DNA of 64,000 nucleotides from Amorphoplanes friuliensis DSM 7358 (GCF_000494755.1 NC_022657.1:1583501-1647500), one strand, 5' to 3'; shown: positions 35,725 to 45,234, counted from the first letter of the stretch. Numbers and translations are program-made. The notes: generated by a model not told the origin, from the letters alone.

Positions 35725-35947
35725 CAGGGCCCTCCATCGATCGCGACGGCCGGCGGGATCGCCGACGGCGGCCGGTCCCGTTCGCGAAGATTCTCCGGGT
35801 ATCGGAATCCGCGCGAACGTGACGCTGCATGTGCAGATGCTCTTTGCAGGATTCTGCCCGATCGTCCGAGTCCTGGCTAGGGCGTACGGAGCGAAGGTCA
35901 GCCGTTCGGCCGAGTCCGGACCTCCCCCATCATGCCCTCTTCGCAGG

Positions 35948-37036
35948 TCAGGTGGCGCCTCCCGGCGTGCTCGGCGAGTCGGACGAACCCCCGGAATACA
36001 TCGGCGGAACCGCCGAACGGGGCAGCATCCGCGACACGGCGATCCGCTCGGAGATCCCCGAGGTCTCCAGCGCCTCGGTCAACCGGCGGCGCAATTCCCG
36101 CTGCACGATCGGCTGACCGTCCGCGGTCGTCTTCGCGATCGTCCGGATGACAGCACCGTCGACGGTCATCTGCTCGACACCGATGACGTCCGGCGGCTCC
36201 AGGAACTCCGTCGAGTGCTCCGGCTCCTCGGCCAGCGCCAGCGCAGCCTCGCGCAGCACGGCCGTCGCCTCCTCGGAGTTGACGAAGCCGATCGGGATGT
36301 CGATGACCACCATCGCCCAGCCCTGACTCTTGTTACCCACCCGGATGATCTCGCCGTTGCGGATGTACCAGAGCACACCGCGCATGTCGCGCACGGTGGT
36401 CACGCGCAGGCCGACCGTCTCGACCACACCGACAGCGTCACCCAGGTCGACCGAGTCACCCACGCCGTACTGGTCCTCCAGCAGCATGAAAAGACCGGCG
36501 ATCAGATCCTTGACCAGGCTCTGCGCACCGAAACCCAGGGCCACACCGACAATGCCGGCGCTGGCCAGCAGGGGCCCGAGGTTGAAGCCGAGCTCACCCA
36601 TCACGAGCAGCACGGCCATCGTGAAGACGACAGCGGTGACAAAACTCCGCAGCACCGAACCGATCGCCTCGGCCCGCTGCCGCCGCCGCTCAGGGATGAA
36701 CGTGTTCTCCGCGGCCTCCTGCTGCTTGTCCGCCCGCTCCCGCAGCGGCTTGAGCAGCGCCGGCATCGCCGCCCGCGACGTCGTGGCGGTCAGCCGCTTG
36801 ATCGCCCGGTGCAACAACCACCGGATCAACATCGCGATCACGATGATCACGATGATCCGCAGCGGCTTCACGATGATCACGTAGCTGCTGTTGGCGAGCC
36901 ACTGTATGTCGGTCTTGTCGAAGACCCAGCTGCAGACGGCGTCGGTCTTGCAGCTCTCCGAGACGTTCGGGGTTCCGTTGAAAAACGGCTCGGTCGAACC
37001 GGAGGGAGCGGGGATGGGTGGGGCAACCGGAATCAC
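35948..37036 (-). CDS. mechanosensitive ion channel (MscS family)
   Basis: 362 residues. An extracellular N-terminal segment with two cysteines (CKTDAVCSW) precedes three helices, including IVIVKPLRIIVIIVIAMLIR-like TM1 and AVVFTMAVLLVMGELG. The Gly/Ala-rich pore helix is VGVALGFGAQSLVKDLIAGLFMLLEDQYGVGDSVDLG, the MscS TM3-beta signature. The C-terminal domain follows with LRVTTVRDMRGVLWYIRNGEII. It releases solutes on hypo-osmotic shock. It diverges from the HNH gene over about 210 bases. Confidence 0.92.
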   Translation of the reverse strand: MIPVAPPIPAPSGSTEPFFNGTPNVSESCKTDAVCSWVFDKTDIQWLANSSYVIIVKPLRIIVIIVIAMLIRWLLHRAIKRLTATTSRAAMPALLKPLRERADKQQEAAENTFIPERRRQRAEAIGSVLRSFVTAVVFTMAVLLVMGELGFNLGPLLASAGIVGVALGFGAQSLVKDLIAGLFMLLEDQYGVGDSVDLGDAVGVVETVGLRVTTVRDMRGVLWYIRNGEIIRVGNKSQGWAMVVIDIPIGFVNSEEATAVLREAALALAEEPEHSTEFLEPPDVIGVEQMTVDGAVIRTIAKTTADGQPIVQRELRRRLTEALETSGISERIAVSRMLPRSAVPPMYSGGSSDSPSTPGGAT

Positions 37037-37249
37037 GGGGCCCTAACCTACCGGGCCACCCGCACCCCAGCGGAACCGGACATCTTCACACGAGACCTCA
37101 GACGTTTACGAGCCGGCCACAGATTGTGCTCGCCAATTCGTCTTCCATCAGGGACTATTGGCGCACGAGCACCGGTAGATCCGGCGCTCGAACTATGACC
37201 ACAAGCACACGGGAGCGGTTGCAAGCACCTACACCGAAGGGTGATCGCG

Positions 37250-37792
37250 ATGCCTGACATACGACCCACAGTGGGCTCCTCCGCGTTGGTTTTGAACGCC
37301 ACCTACGAGCCGCTGTGCGTCGTATCGGTGCGTCGGGCGACCATCCTGGTGCTGACCGCCAAAGCAGAGCCCGTCTCCGACGGCGACGGCATCCTCCACA
37401 GCGCGCACCACACCCTCCCGGTCCCGTCCGTGGTCCGCCTCACCCGGTACGTGAAGGTCCCGTACCGCACCCACATCGGCCTCTCCCGCCGCGCGATCTT
37501 CGCCCGTGATGGTGGCCGGTGTGCGTACTGCCGAGGGTCTGCCGAGACCATCGACCATGTTTTCCCCCGTAGTCGTGGCGGGCTCCACGCGTGGGAAAAC
37601 GTGGTGGCTGCGTGCGCCAAGTGCAATCACAGCAAAGGGGATAAAACGCCTGCGGAGTTGGGGTGGCGGCTGCATGCTGCGCCGGCTGCGCCGCGTGGGG
37701 TTGCGTGGCGGGTTCTGGGCCATCGCACTCCTGACCCTCGGTGGGCTGACTGGCTCGACCTTCCCAAGTCGGCCGAGGCTGAAGCTGCCTGA
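37250..37792 (+). CDS. HNH endonuclease
   Basis: 180 residues from ATG 37250 (GTG 37241 is alternative, AAGGGTGAT precedes). The N-terminal part is LVLNATYEPLCVVSVRRATILVLTAKAEPV. The C-terminal HNH/zinc domain is RRAIFARDGGRCAYCRGSAETIDHVFPRSRGG with DHVFPRS as the catalytic part and WENVVAACAKCNHSKGD carrying the second CxxC. This two-part protein is widespread and conserved in actinobacteria. Its exact role is unknown; a DNA-repair or processing nuclease is likely. Confidence 0.93.
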   Translation: MPDIRPTVGSSALVLNATYEPLCVVSVRRATILVLTAKAEPVSDGDGILHSAHHTLPVPSVVRLTRYVKVPYRTHIGLSRRAIFARDGGRCAYCRGSAETIDHVFPRSRGGLHAWENVVAACAKCNHSKGDKTPAELGWRLHAAPAAPRGVAWRVLGHRTPDPRWADWLDLPKSAEAEAA

Positions 37793-37837
37793 CCGGGCGG
37801 TTCTGTCTTTGGGCTTGAAGTCGTGCCTGGTTGCCTG

Positions 37838-37972
37838 GTGCTGACCGGCGCTCTCGCTGAGGTCGGGCGTGGGCACCTAATCGCCTGGTGGCTCGCGCTG
37901 CTCCTCATTTGCGATCTCGCCGTCCTGGCCCTGCTGGCCGGACTCGCGTCCGGCGGGCGCGGCGGCTCATGA
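37838..37972 (+). CDS. possible 44-residue single-span membrane peptide
   Basis: GTG 37838 opens a 44-codon frame reading MLTGALAEVGRGHLIA and then a hydrophobic helix (WWLALLLICDLAVLALLAGLA) before SGGRGGS and a stop. No ribosome site is obvious, so it may be chance, but the helix is well formed. It lies between the HNH gene and the palindrome array. Confidence 0.3.
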   Translation: MLTGALAEVGRGHLIAWWLALLLICDLAVLALLAGLASGGRGGS

Positions 37973-38118
37973 GCGGGTGACCGCGCCCCTGCCAGCTACG
38001 CCAAGGTCAACGGCTGGTCGGTGGCCGGGCCGGTGAAAGTAGCGCGGGCTCCGACTCGAAAGAGTGACGTTCGAGCCCGGGTACGTCGGTCGTGGTCTTC
38101 CACCAGAACCTCAACCAG

Positions 38119-39478
38119 CCCAACTTCCTCGAAGTCCGGCAACAAACGCATCGTGACGGCCCAACTTCCTAGAAGTTGGGCCATGCGCGGAGCCCGTGCC
38201 GGATTAACGCCCGCGAAGTCATGGTGGCGGCGCGATTGCTCTGGGCCGGCTGTGCACCGGGTGGTGCTGGCCCGACTTCTTTGAGGTTGGGCCATTGCAC
38301 GCTCGGGAAGGCCCAACTTCCTTGAGGTTGGGCCATTGCACGCTCGGGAAGGCCCAACTTCCTTGAGGTTGGGCCATTACACGCTCAGGAAGGCCCGACT
38401 TCCTTGAGGTGGGGCAGCGGGCGGGGTCGTGGTGGCCCGACTTCCTTGAGGGAGGGCAGTGGGCGGGCTCGGGACGGCCTGGTTTTCTGGGGGTTGGGGA
38501 GCGGGCGGCCTGGGACGGCCCAGCTTCCCGAGGTTGAGCGGCGAGTGGAGCGGTGACGGCCCGACTTTCTAGAGGTCGTGGAGCGGGCCAGGCCTGTGAT
38601 GGCCGACTTCCTCGAAATCGGGGACCGGGTGGGGCAGCGATGGCCCAACTTTCTAGAAGTGGGAGGCCTGTTCCGGTCACATGCCGGTGAAGGTGATGGC
38701 AGTCGGCTTGTGTGCAGGCTCGCGATGGCCCGACTTCCTTGAAGTTGGGCAGTGCGCGGGCTTGGGGCAGCCCGACTTCCTTGAGGTTGGGCAGTAGGCG
38801 GCCTCTGGAAGGCCCGACTTCCTCGAAGTTGGGGAGTCGGCGGCTTAGGGATGGCCTGGCTTCCTTGAGGTTGGGCAGTGGGCGGCCTCTGGAAGGCCCG
38901 ACTTCCTCGAAGTTGGGGAGTTGGCGGCTTAGGGGTGGCCTGGCTTCCTTGAGGTTGGGCAGTGGGCGGCCTCTGGAAGGCCCGACTTCCTCGAAGTTGG
39001 GGAGTTGGCGGCTTAGGGGTGGCCTGGCTTCCTTGAGGTTGGGCAGTGGGCAGGCACGGGATGGCCCGACTTCCCTGAGGTTGGGGAGTGGGCGGCCTCT
39101 GGATGGCCCAACTTCCTCGAAGTTGGGCAGTGGACGGCCTTTGGACAGCCCAACTTCCTCGAAGTTGGGCAGTGGGCAGCCTCGGGATAGCCCGACTTCG
39201 TTGAAGTTGGGCAGTGGGCAGCCTCGGGATAGCCCGACTTCGTTGAAGTTGGAGTGTGTGCGGGCCTGTGCCGGGTTCACTTCCGCAGATTCGTGGTGGC
39301 GCCACTTTCCCTAGGTCGAGCTGCCTGCGAGGGGCGGCGATGACCTGACGTCCCTGAAGTCGGGCAGGGCCGAGGCCCTGGCAGCCCGACTTCCTTGAAG
39401 TTGGGCAGCGGGAGGCCCGATTTCCTTGAAGTTGGGGCAGCGGGGAGTCCCCGGCAGCCCGACTTCCTCGAAGTTGGG
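38119..39478 (+). repeat. array of about 29 palindromic 41/42-bp repeat units
   Basis: Each unit contains a 21-bp near-palindrome of consensus CCCRACTTCCTYGARGTTGGG (9-bp arms, 3-base centre). Copies start at 38119, 38160, 38271, 38312, 38353, 38394, 38436, 38478, 38519, 38560, 38602, 38644 and 38729, then at exactly 42-bp steps from 38771 to 39233 (12 copies), then 39344, 39384, 39416 and 39458. Four copies (38271-38394) are 41 bp apart. From 38813 a two-unit, 84-bp super-repeat alternates. The sequence between palindromes is itself conserved (GCAGTGGGCGGCCTCTGGAAG type). The centre varies least and arm mismatches cluster at the edges of the array. Confidence 0.93.
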
Positions 39479-39723
39479 CCGGGTGTGGGCCGGCTGGCGA
39501 GAGCGCGGCCTGGGTTCGGACGCAGGTGCGGAGATCCGCCGGCGCGGTGTGGGTGCACGGAGGTGGCAGGGTGCGGGTGGCTGGTCATGAGCCGCCAGGC
39601 GATTGGCCGCCCGTGCCCGGTCTCGGCGTGAGCGACGGTCAGCACCCTGCAACCAGGCACGACAGCCCCTCGCCCTTGATCGGTCCGACACCGAGGTCCC
39701 GCCCGCCCAGATGCAGAGACCAG

Positions 39724-40518
39724 CTACCTCTCTTTGGTGGTGATCAGGCTGGCGAAGACGATGACGTTGTCGCTGTAGCCTTCGTCGCCGCCCAGCCAGT
39801 TGCCGCCGCAGGTCAGGAGGCGGAGGGAGGGGCGGGAGTAGTCGGCGTAGACGCGTTTGATGGGGAGTTTTTGTTTGTTGTAGTGCTCGACCGAGTTGAT
39901 CTGGAAGACGGCGACCTGGTGGTCCTCGCGGAGGATTTCGATTTTTTGGCCGGGCTTGAGTTTGCCGAGGTTGTGGAAGACCGAAGGGCCGGTGCGGGTG
40001 TCGGCGTGGCCGACGATCAGGGCCGGGCCGAACTGGCCGGGTGTGGGGCCCTGGTTGAACCAGCCGGCCTCGTTGTGTCTTTTCAGGGGTGGGGTGTCGA
40101 CGGAGCCGTCCTTGGCCAGTCCGACGCCGAGGATCGGGGCTTCGACCTTGATCGCCGGGATGGTGAGGCGTTTGGGGGTGCTCGGGTCCAGCACGGGGAA
40201 GGCGCGGGGTGGGGGTTTGTCGGGGCCTTTGAAGAGGTCGCCGAGGTTGAAGCCGGTGGCGGAGCCGAGGCCGGCACCGACGCAGAAGAGGCCGACGAAG
40301 ACCAGGATCACCGCGATCAGGCCGAGGGGGAGTGGGCGGCGGCCGCGGGGTGGGTGCGGGGCCGGCAGGGGCGTGCGGCCGGTGCGGCGGGGTGGGGCCG
40401 GGCGGGGTGCGGGGAGGCGTTCCGGGCGGGTGATGACCTCGGCCGGGCGGCGGCGGAGGACGGAGTCGGGCATGCGGGGGCCGGGGGGTGCCGGCCGGGA
40501 GGTCACCGGGCGGGCCAT
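39724..40518 (-). CDS. class F sortase
   Basis: 264 residues. A Pro/Arg-rich cytoplasmic N-terminus of 65 residues precedes a membrane helix (PLGLIAVILVFVGLFCVGAG). The sortase domain has IPAIKVEAPILGVGLAKDG, the catalytic histidine in VGHADTRTGPSVFHNLGKLKPG, and the cysteine in LRLLTCGGNW, near the end. It probably attaches sorting-signal proteins to the wall. The upstream gene encodes a secreted protein with a C-terminal helix and arginine tail, so the pair may work together; they are nine bases apart. Confidence 0.9.
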   Translation of the reverse strand: MARPVTSRPAPPGPRMPDSVLRRRPAEVITRPERLPAPRPAPPRRTGRTPLPAPHPPRGRRPLPLGLIAVILVFVGLFCVGAGLGSATGFNLGDLFKGPDKPPPRAFPVLDPSTPKRLTIPAIKVEAPILGVGLAKDGSVDTPPLKRHNEAGWFNQGPTPGQFGPALIVGHADTRTGPSVFHNLGKLKPGQKIEILREDHQVAVFQINSVEHYNKQKLPIKRVYADYSRPSLRLLTCGGNWLGGDEGYSDNVIVFASLITTKER

Positions 40519-40527
40519 GGGGTGGCC

Positions 40528-41016
40528 TCAGCCGAGTCGGCGACGCCGGGCGGCGGCCACGCCGAGGGCTGCTGCTGCCCCGAGCGCGGCCAGGCCGCCG
40601 CCGATGAGGAGTGGGGCCGAGCGGCCCTCCGCCGTGCCGCCGCCGCCCGTGGCCGGGCCGCGGGCGGGTTCGACCTTCACGACGACGTGGAGGGTGTTCT
40701 CGGCGGTTTTGCCGTCGGGGCATTTCAGCCGGACGGGGTAGTCGCCGGGGTCGGTTGCGGACGGGACGCGGGTCGTGGTGGTCAGGAATCCGTAGCTCGG
40801 GGAGACCGTGACCGTGCCGATGGGGCCGGCGGTGACCGTGGCCGGTTTGAGGTTGTCGTCGCAGCTCGCGCGGATGCCGATGTCGTCGCCGGCGCGGACG
40901 GTGCTGGGGTTCGTCTCGACGAAGACGTCCGCGGCCAGGGCTGGGGAGGACTCGAGGAGGACAACGGGCATGGCCAGGGCGATCGCCGCGAGTGCGGCCG
41001 GGACGGACGTGCGCAT
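40528..41016 (-). CDS. secreted protein with C-terminal membrane anchor, possible sortase partner
   Basis: 162 residues from ATG 41016 behind an excellent AAGGGGGAGG site. A signal peptide (residues 1-28, ends ALA) precedes an immunoglobulin-like or bacterial big-domain type stretch (VFVETNPSTVRAGDDIGIRA) with two cysteines (ASCDDN, LKCPDG). A Gly-rich linker, a hydrophobic helix and RRRR close the protein, the layout of a sortase substrate, but no LPxTG motif is visible. It is nine bases upstream of the sortase gene. Function unknown. Confidence 0.8.
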   Translation of the reverse strand: MRTSVPAALAAIALAMPVVLLESSPALAADVFVETNPSTVRAGDDIGIRASCDDNLKPATVTAGPIGTVTVSPSYGFLTTTTRVPSATDPGDYPVRLKCPDGKTAENTLHVVVKVEPARGPATGGGGTAEGRSAPLLIGGGLAALGAAAALGVAAARRRRLG

Positions 41017-41233
41017 GACCTCCCCCTTCTGCCGTTCGCGGCAGGAACTTCGCGGACGGCGCGTGAGGGTGATTTTCGCACCTCCGGGCCGTTTTCGCGT
41101 TGCTGCGGTGATCCCACTTCGGAGGTGTTGACACCCGGCGGTCCGTGACGGCCCACACTCCGCTACCGTGATTACCGTTCGGATCACTGGGAACACAGTG
41201 AAATTGCCCGGTTCCTTTTGACGCCTGGGGGCG

Positions 41234-41518
41234 TTGAGGTTGTCGATTTTCAGCACGATTCTGGTCTACGCGGTCATCCCTCTGGGGATCATCGTGGTGG
41301 TTGCCGCGCTCTCGCTGTCCGGCAGCAGCCGGGCCCGGCCGGCCCGCCGTTACCGTCCTGGCCGGCCCTACGACTTCAAGCCGATCTGGTTCCTGGCGTC
41401 ACCCGCGCAGGTGACCGCGCCCGGCACGCAGAAGGCGCTGCCGGCGGGGGTCATCGAGGATTCGTCCGGCGCTGCGGTGCGTCCCGGCACGACAGGAGGC
41501 GCAAGTGACCGTTGGTGA
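41234..41518 (+). CDS. small membrane protein upstream of DUF5130 gene
   Basis: 94 residues. TTG at 41234 (or TTG 41240, giving LSIFSTIL) is the likely start since GGGGGCG lies upstream and no ATG or GTG is available. An N-terminal helix LSIFSTILVYAVIPLGIIVVVAALSL anchors the protein and a short basic, Pro-rich tail follows. It overlaps the next gene by 14 bases. This pair is conserved in Micromonosporaceae (recollection). Function unknown. Confidence 0.65.
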   Translation: MRLSIFSTILVYAVIPLGIIVVVAALSLSGSSRARPARRYRPGRPYDFKPIWFLASPAQVTAPGTQKALPAGVIEDSSGAAVRPGTTGGASDRW

Positions 41519-41996
41519 GCACCAAGAGGTGATCTCGGGTCCCGGTGAGCAGCCGCTGACCGCGCTCGACCACCCGGGTGGCCCGACGCTGACCGAGAAC
41601 CCCGAGCTGACCATGTCGCAGGACGGCATCGACGCGCTCGACGGGCCGTTCACGACCCGGCAGCTGTTGCGCCTCGACGAGGCCCTGCGGGTGGCCGACC
41701 AGCAGACCGGGCTGACGTTCAGCGTCTACATCGGCGACCTCGAGGAACCGGTGCGCGAGCACGCCGAGCAGCTGCACCGGCAGCTCAAGGGTGCCGCCAC
41801 GGCCGTCCTCATCGCCGTGTCGCCCAACCAGCGGATGCTGGAGATCGTCACCGGCCCTGACGCGCGGAAGCGCATCTCCGACCGCGACTCGAAACTGGCC
41901 GCGCTGTCGATGGCCGCGTCGTTCGCCGGGGGAGACCTCGCCGGCGGTGTCCTCTCCGGGCTGGACCAGCTGGCGTCACACGCCGGCAGACACTAG
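41505..41996 (+). CDS. DUF5130 family protein
   Basis: 163 residues from GTG 41505. FTTRQLLRLDEALRVADQQTGLTFSVYIGDLEEP and HRQLKGAATAVLIAVSPNQRMLEIVTGPDARKRISDRD match the actinobacterial DUF5130/TPM-like family. The N-terminal 45 residues are probably disordered. The TPM fold is linked in other bacteria to membrane quality control or phosphatase activity, but this family has no proven role. Overlaps the upstream membrane protein gene, so probably the same operon. Confidence 0.88.
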   Translation: MTVGEHQEVISGPGEQPLTALDHPGGPTLTENPELTMSQDGIDALDGPFTTRQLLRLDEALRVADQQTGLTFSVYIGDLEEPVREHAEQLHRQLKGAATAVLIAVSPNQRMLEIVTGPDARKRISDRDSKLAALSMAASFAGGDLAGGVLSGLDQLASHAGRH

Positions 41997-42553
41997 AGCC
42001 ACGCGGACGGGGAAACCCGGACCGGGAACGGGGCGTCGACCTTCACCAGGTCGGCGCCCTGCATCGTTTTCTCGTGGACATAACCATCCGGGCCCAGCGC
42101 GTACGTGTGCAGCACCGGCTCCGGGTCCGGTTCGATCCGCCAGTACGTCTCGATGCCCGCGTCGGCGTACAGGGTGGGCTTGAGCAGCCGGTCGAAACGG
42201 CGGCTCGTGGCCGTCTCCACCTCGACGACCAGGGCCACGTCGGCGGGGTCGGCCCAGATGGCGCCGGACGAATGCGGCCGCAGCACCGTCACGTCCGGGA
42301 TGAGGTTGCTGGTGCCGGACTCGATGCCGAGCCGCGCGCAGACCCACCAGCCGTCCGGTGCGGCACCACGCAGCACGGTGACCAGCGCACGGACAACCGT
42401 CTCGTGCGGGCCGTCCAGGGGCGGTGTGACGTGCAGGCTGCCGTCGACGATCTCGTAACGGTGGCCGTCCTGCGGGAAGAGATGCAGGTCCGGTTCGGTC
42501 CACGGTCCGTCCGGGGCGGTCCAGCGCACCAGGGAGTTCGTACCGATCGCCAC
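41993..42553 (-). CDS. Uma2 family endonuclease
   Basis: 186 residues from GTG 42553, chosen because GGAGGTGG lies about eight bases upstream (a longer start at 42592 exists). The PD-(D/E)xK-like core includes RYEIVDGSLHVTPPLDGPHE, NLIPDVTVLRP with the acidic residue and VALVVEVETATSRRFDR with the E-x-E/K segment. Uma2 proteins are abundant in cyanobacteria and actinobacteria and are predicted nucleases. It converges with the DUF5130 gene, overlapping by four bases. Confidence 0.9.
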   Translation of the reverse strand: MAIGTNSLVRWTAPDGPWTEPDLHLFPQDGHRYEIVDGSLHVTPPLDGPHETVVRALVTVLRGAAPDGWWVCARLGIESGTSNLIPDVTVLRPHSSGAIWADPADVALVVEVETATSRRFDRLLKPTLYADAGIETYWRIEPDPEPVLHTYALGPDGYVHEKTMQGADLVKVDAPFPVRVSPSAWL

Positions 42554-42675
42554 CGGGCCACCTCCATCAGCGTGGAGTGCCAGCGTACTCACGCTGCGTT
42601 GTTTCCGGTGGGTTTCGACCCCGTAAGTTTCGCGGGTCGTGAGGAATCGAATCCCTCACGACCCGCACAAACTCA

Positions 42676-45234
42676 TCAAGCGGCGGCGGCGTCCTTCGCC
42701 CGGGCCTTCAACGCCCGCAGCACACCGTCACGGCCCTCGGCGACGAGGCGCCGCAGCGACGGCGAGTGCCCCTCGGCGGCGAGCCAGGCGTCGGTCAGCG
42801 CAACCGTCTCCTCACTCACCTGGTACGCGGGGTACGCCAGCATCGCGAACTCCTGCGCCGGCTCGCTGTCGGAACGGGCCCAGACGGCGTCGACGACCTC
42901 GAAGAACTTCGGGGCGTACTCCGCGGTCAACTCCACCTGCGTCGACGTCTGGAAGCCCTGGAGCAGCGAGCGGCTGAGCCAGTTCGGCAGCTTGTCGTCG
43001 CTGGTCAGCTGCGCCCAGACACGGGCCTTGTTGTCGGCGGTCGGGAGCAGCGCCCGGGCGAACGCGGCCTCACGCTCGCCGCTGGCCGTCCGGTCCGTCG
43101 CGAGCTCCTGCTCGATCTCCTCGTCGGTCGCCGCGCCCTTCGCGGCCAGCGCCTCGAGGATCGACCAGCGCAGCTCGGTGTCGATCGTCAGCCCCGCGGG
43201 GATGCCGGTGTTGTCGAGCCAGCCGCGCAGGACCGCCAGGTTGTCGTCGCCGCGGGCGGCGTTGATGAAGGCGCGCGCCCAGGCCAGCTGGAAGCCGCTG
43301 CCCGGCTCGGCCGCGGCCAGCGCGTCCCGGGCGGTCTCGGCCAGCTGCGCCCAGCCGGTCGGCGCCCACGCCGGGTCGGCGTACATCGTGAGGGTCGTGG
43401 CTGCCTGACGCAGCGTCGCCGTGGTCAGGTTGATGTCGCGTTCCTCGGGCAGACCGGTACGGACCAGCGCGATGTAGTCGCGGGCGGCCAGCTCGGCGTC
43501 GCGGAGCTGGTCCCAGGCAGCGGCCCAGACCAGCGCCCGCGGCAGCGACGACTCGAAGCCGTCGATGTGCTGCACGACAGTTGCCATCGAACGCTCGTCG
43601 AGGCGCAGCTTGGCGTACGTCAGGTCGTCGTCGTTGACCAGGAGCACGTCCGCGGCGCGGACACCGGCCAGCGCGGGGATCTCCGTCTGCTCGCCGCTCA
43701 CGTCGATCTCGAGCAGGTCGCGCCGCACGAGACGGTCACCGTCGAGGTCGTAGAGGCCCACGCCGATCCGGTGGGTGCGCAGCGTCGGGTAGGCCGCCGG
43801 CGCTTCCTGCCGCACGACCACACTCTCGTACGTGCCGTCGGCGCCGATCGTGACCACCGGGCGCAGCGTGTTGACCTGCGACGTCTCCAGCCACTGCGCG
43901 GCGAACTTGCGCAGCTCACGGCCCGAGGCGGTCTCCAGCTCGGTCAGCAGGTCGTCGAACGTGGCGTTACCCCACGCGTGCCGCTGGAAGTACGCCCGCA
44001 GCCCGGCGAGGAACGAGTCCAGCCCGACGTACGCCACCAGCTGCTTGATGACACTCGCACCCTTGGCGTACGTGATGCCGTCGAAGTTGACCTCGACAGC
44101 CTCCAGGTCGGGCATCTCGCAGTAGACCGGGTGCGTCGACGAGAGCTGGTCCTGGCGGTAACCCCACGCCTTGCGGACCGAGAGAAACGTCGACCACGCG
44201 TCGGTGAAGCGGGTGGCGGTGGTGTTGCACCAGTGGCTCGCCCACTCGGCGAACGACTCGTTCAGCCACAGGTCGTTCCACCAGCGCATCGTGACCAGGT
44301 CGCCGAACCACATGTGGGCCAGCTCGTGGAGGATCGTGTTGGCGCGCTGCTCGTACTCGTAGTCGGTGACCTGCGAGCGGAAGATGTAGTGCGCCTCGGC
44401 GTGCGTGACACAGCCGAAGTTCTCCATCGCGCCGGCGTTGAAGTCGGGCACCCACAGCTGGTCGTACTTCGGCAGCGGGTAGCGCACGCCGAACTGCTCG
44501 TGGAAGAAGTCGAAGCCCTGCTTGGTGATCAGGAACAGGTCGTCCGGGTCCAGGTACTGCGCCATCGAGGCGCGGCAGAAGACGCCCAGGTCGATGCCGT
44601 CGTGGCTGTCACGGATCTCGTAGTACGGGCCGGCGCACACCGCGGTGATGTAGGTGCTCATGCGCGGCGACGTGTCGAAGTGCACGGTCTTGGCGCCCGT
44701 GCCGGCCGGGACGGACTCCCGCTCCGGCATGTTCGAGACGACCTTCCAGTGCTCCGGCACCGTGACGTGCCAGGTGAACACGCTCTTGAGGTCGGGCTGG
44801 TCGAAAGCCGCGTAGACCCGCTGGGCGTCCGCCGTCTCGAACTGGCTGTAGAGGTAGATCTCCTTGTCGACCGGGTCCTCGGTGCGCTGCAGGCCCTGCC
44901 CGCTCGCGGAGTACGCGTAGTCGGCGTCGACGACCAGGGTGTTCTCCGCCGCCAGCCCGCTCAGCGCCAGACCCTTCTCGGCCGACCAGCCGGACAGGTC
45001 GACGGGCGTGCCGTTGAGCGTCGCGGACCGGACGCTCGCCGCGGCGACCTCGATGAACGTGGTCGCGCCGGGCTCGGTGCTGCGGAAGGTGACCTCGGTC
45101 GTCGAGCGGAACGTCCCCGAGCCGGGCCCGCCGTGGCCGTCGGTCAGGTCCAGGGCGATGTCGTACCCCGTCACCTCGAGCAGGCGGGCCCGCTCGGCGG
45201 CCTCGACCTGGGTCAGGTTACGAACTCCGGCCAC
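42676..45234 (-). CDS. pepN: aminopeptidase N
   Basis: 852 residues from GTG 45234, chosen for the GGAGGAG site upstream and the family start VAGVRNLTQVEAAERARLL. M1 peptidase motifs are present: substrate motif GAMENFGCVTHAE, and zinc motif HELAHMWFGDLVTMRWWNDLWLNESFAEW. The ERAP-like C-terminal domain fills the last 400 residues. It removes N-terminal amino acids from peptides in the cytoplasm. A long upstream extension of the frame (to 45816) is not coding: it overlaps the nitroreductase gene on the other strand. Confidence 0.95.
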   Translation of the reverse strand: MAGVRNLTQVEAAERARLLEVTGYDIALDLTDGHGGPGSGTFRSTTEVTFRSTEPGATTFIEVAAASVRSATLNGTPVDLSGWSAEKGLALSGLAAENTLVVDADYAYSASGQGLQRTEDPVDKEIYLYSQFETADAQRVYAAFDQPDLKSVFTWHVTVPEHWKVVSNMPERESVPAGTGAKTVHFDTSPRMSTYITAVCAGPYYEIRDSHDGIDLGVFCRASMAQYLDPDDLFLITKQGFDFFHEQFGVRYPLPKYDQLWVPDFNAGAMENFGCVTHAEAHYIFRSQVTDYEYEQRANTILHELAHMWFGDLVTMRWWNDLWLNESFAEWASHWCNTTATRFTDAWSTFLSVRKAWGYRQDQLSSTHPVYCEMPDLEAVEVNFDGITYAKGASVIKQLVAYVGLDSFLAGLRAYFQRHAWGNATFDDLLTELETASGRELRKFAAQWLETSQVNTLRPVVTIGADGTYESVVVRQEAPAAYPTLRTHRIGVGLYDLDGDRLVRRDLLEIDVSGEQTEIPALAGVRAADVLLVNDDDLTYAKLRLDERSMATVVQHIDGFESSLPRALVWAAAWDQLRDAELAARDYIALVRTGLPEERDINLTTATLRQAATTLTMYADPAWAPTGWAQLAETARDALAAAEPGSGFQLAWARAFINAARGDDNLAVLRGWLDNTGIPAGLTIDTELRWSILEALAAKGAATDEEIEQELATDRTASGEREAAFARALLPTADNKARVWAQLTSDDKLPNWLSRSLLQGFQTSTQVELTAEYAPKFFEVVDAVWARSDSEPAQEFAMLAYPAYQVSEETVALTDAWLAAEGHSPSLRRLVAEGRDGVLRALKARAKDAAAA

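Noticed and set aside
35825..35836. Operator palindrome CTGCA-TG-TGCAG before the MFS gene
   Set aside because: Only five-base arms and no adjacent regulator; too weak to list as a feature.
38119..39478. CRISPR array
   Set aside because: The stretches between palindromes are conserved copies, not unique spacers, and no cas genes are near.
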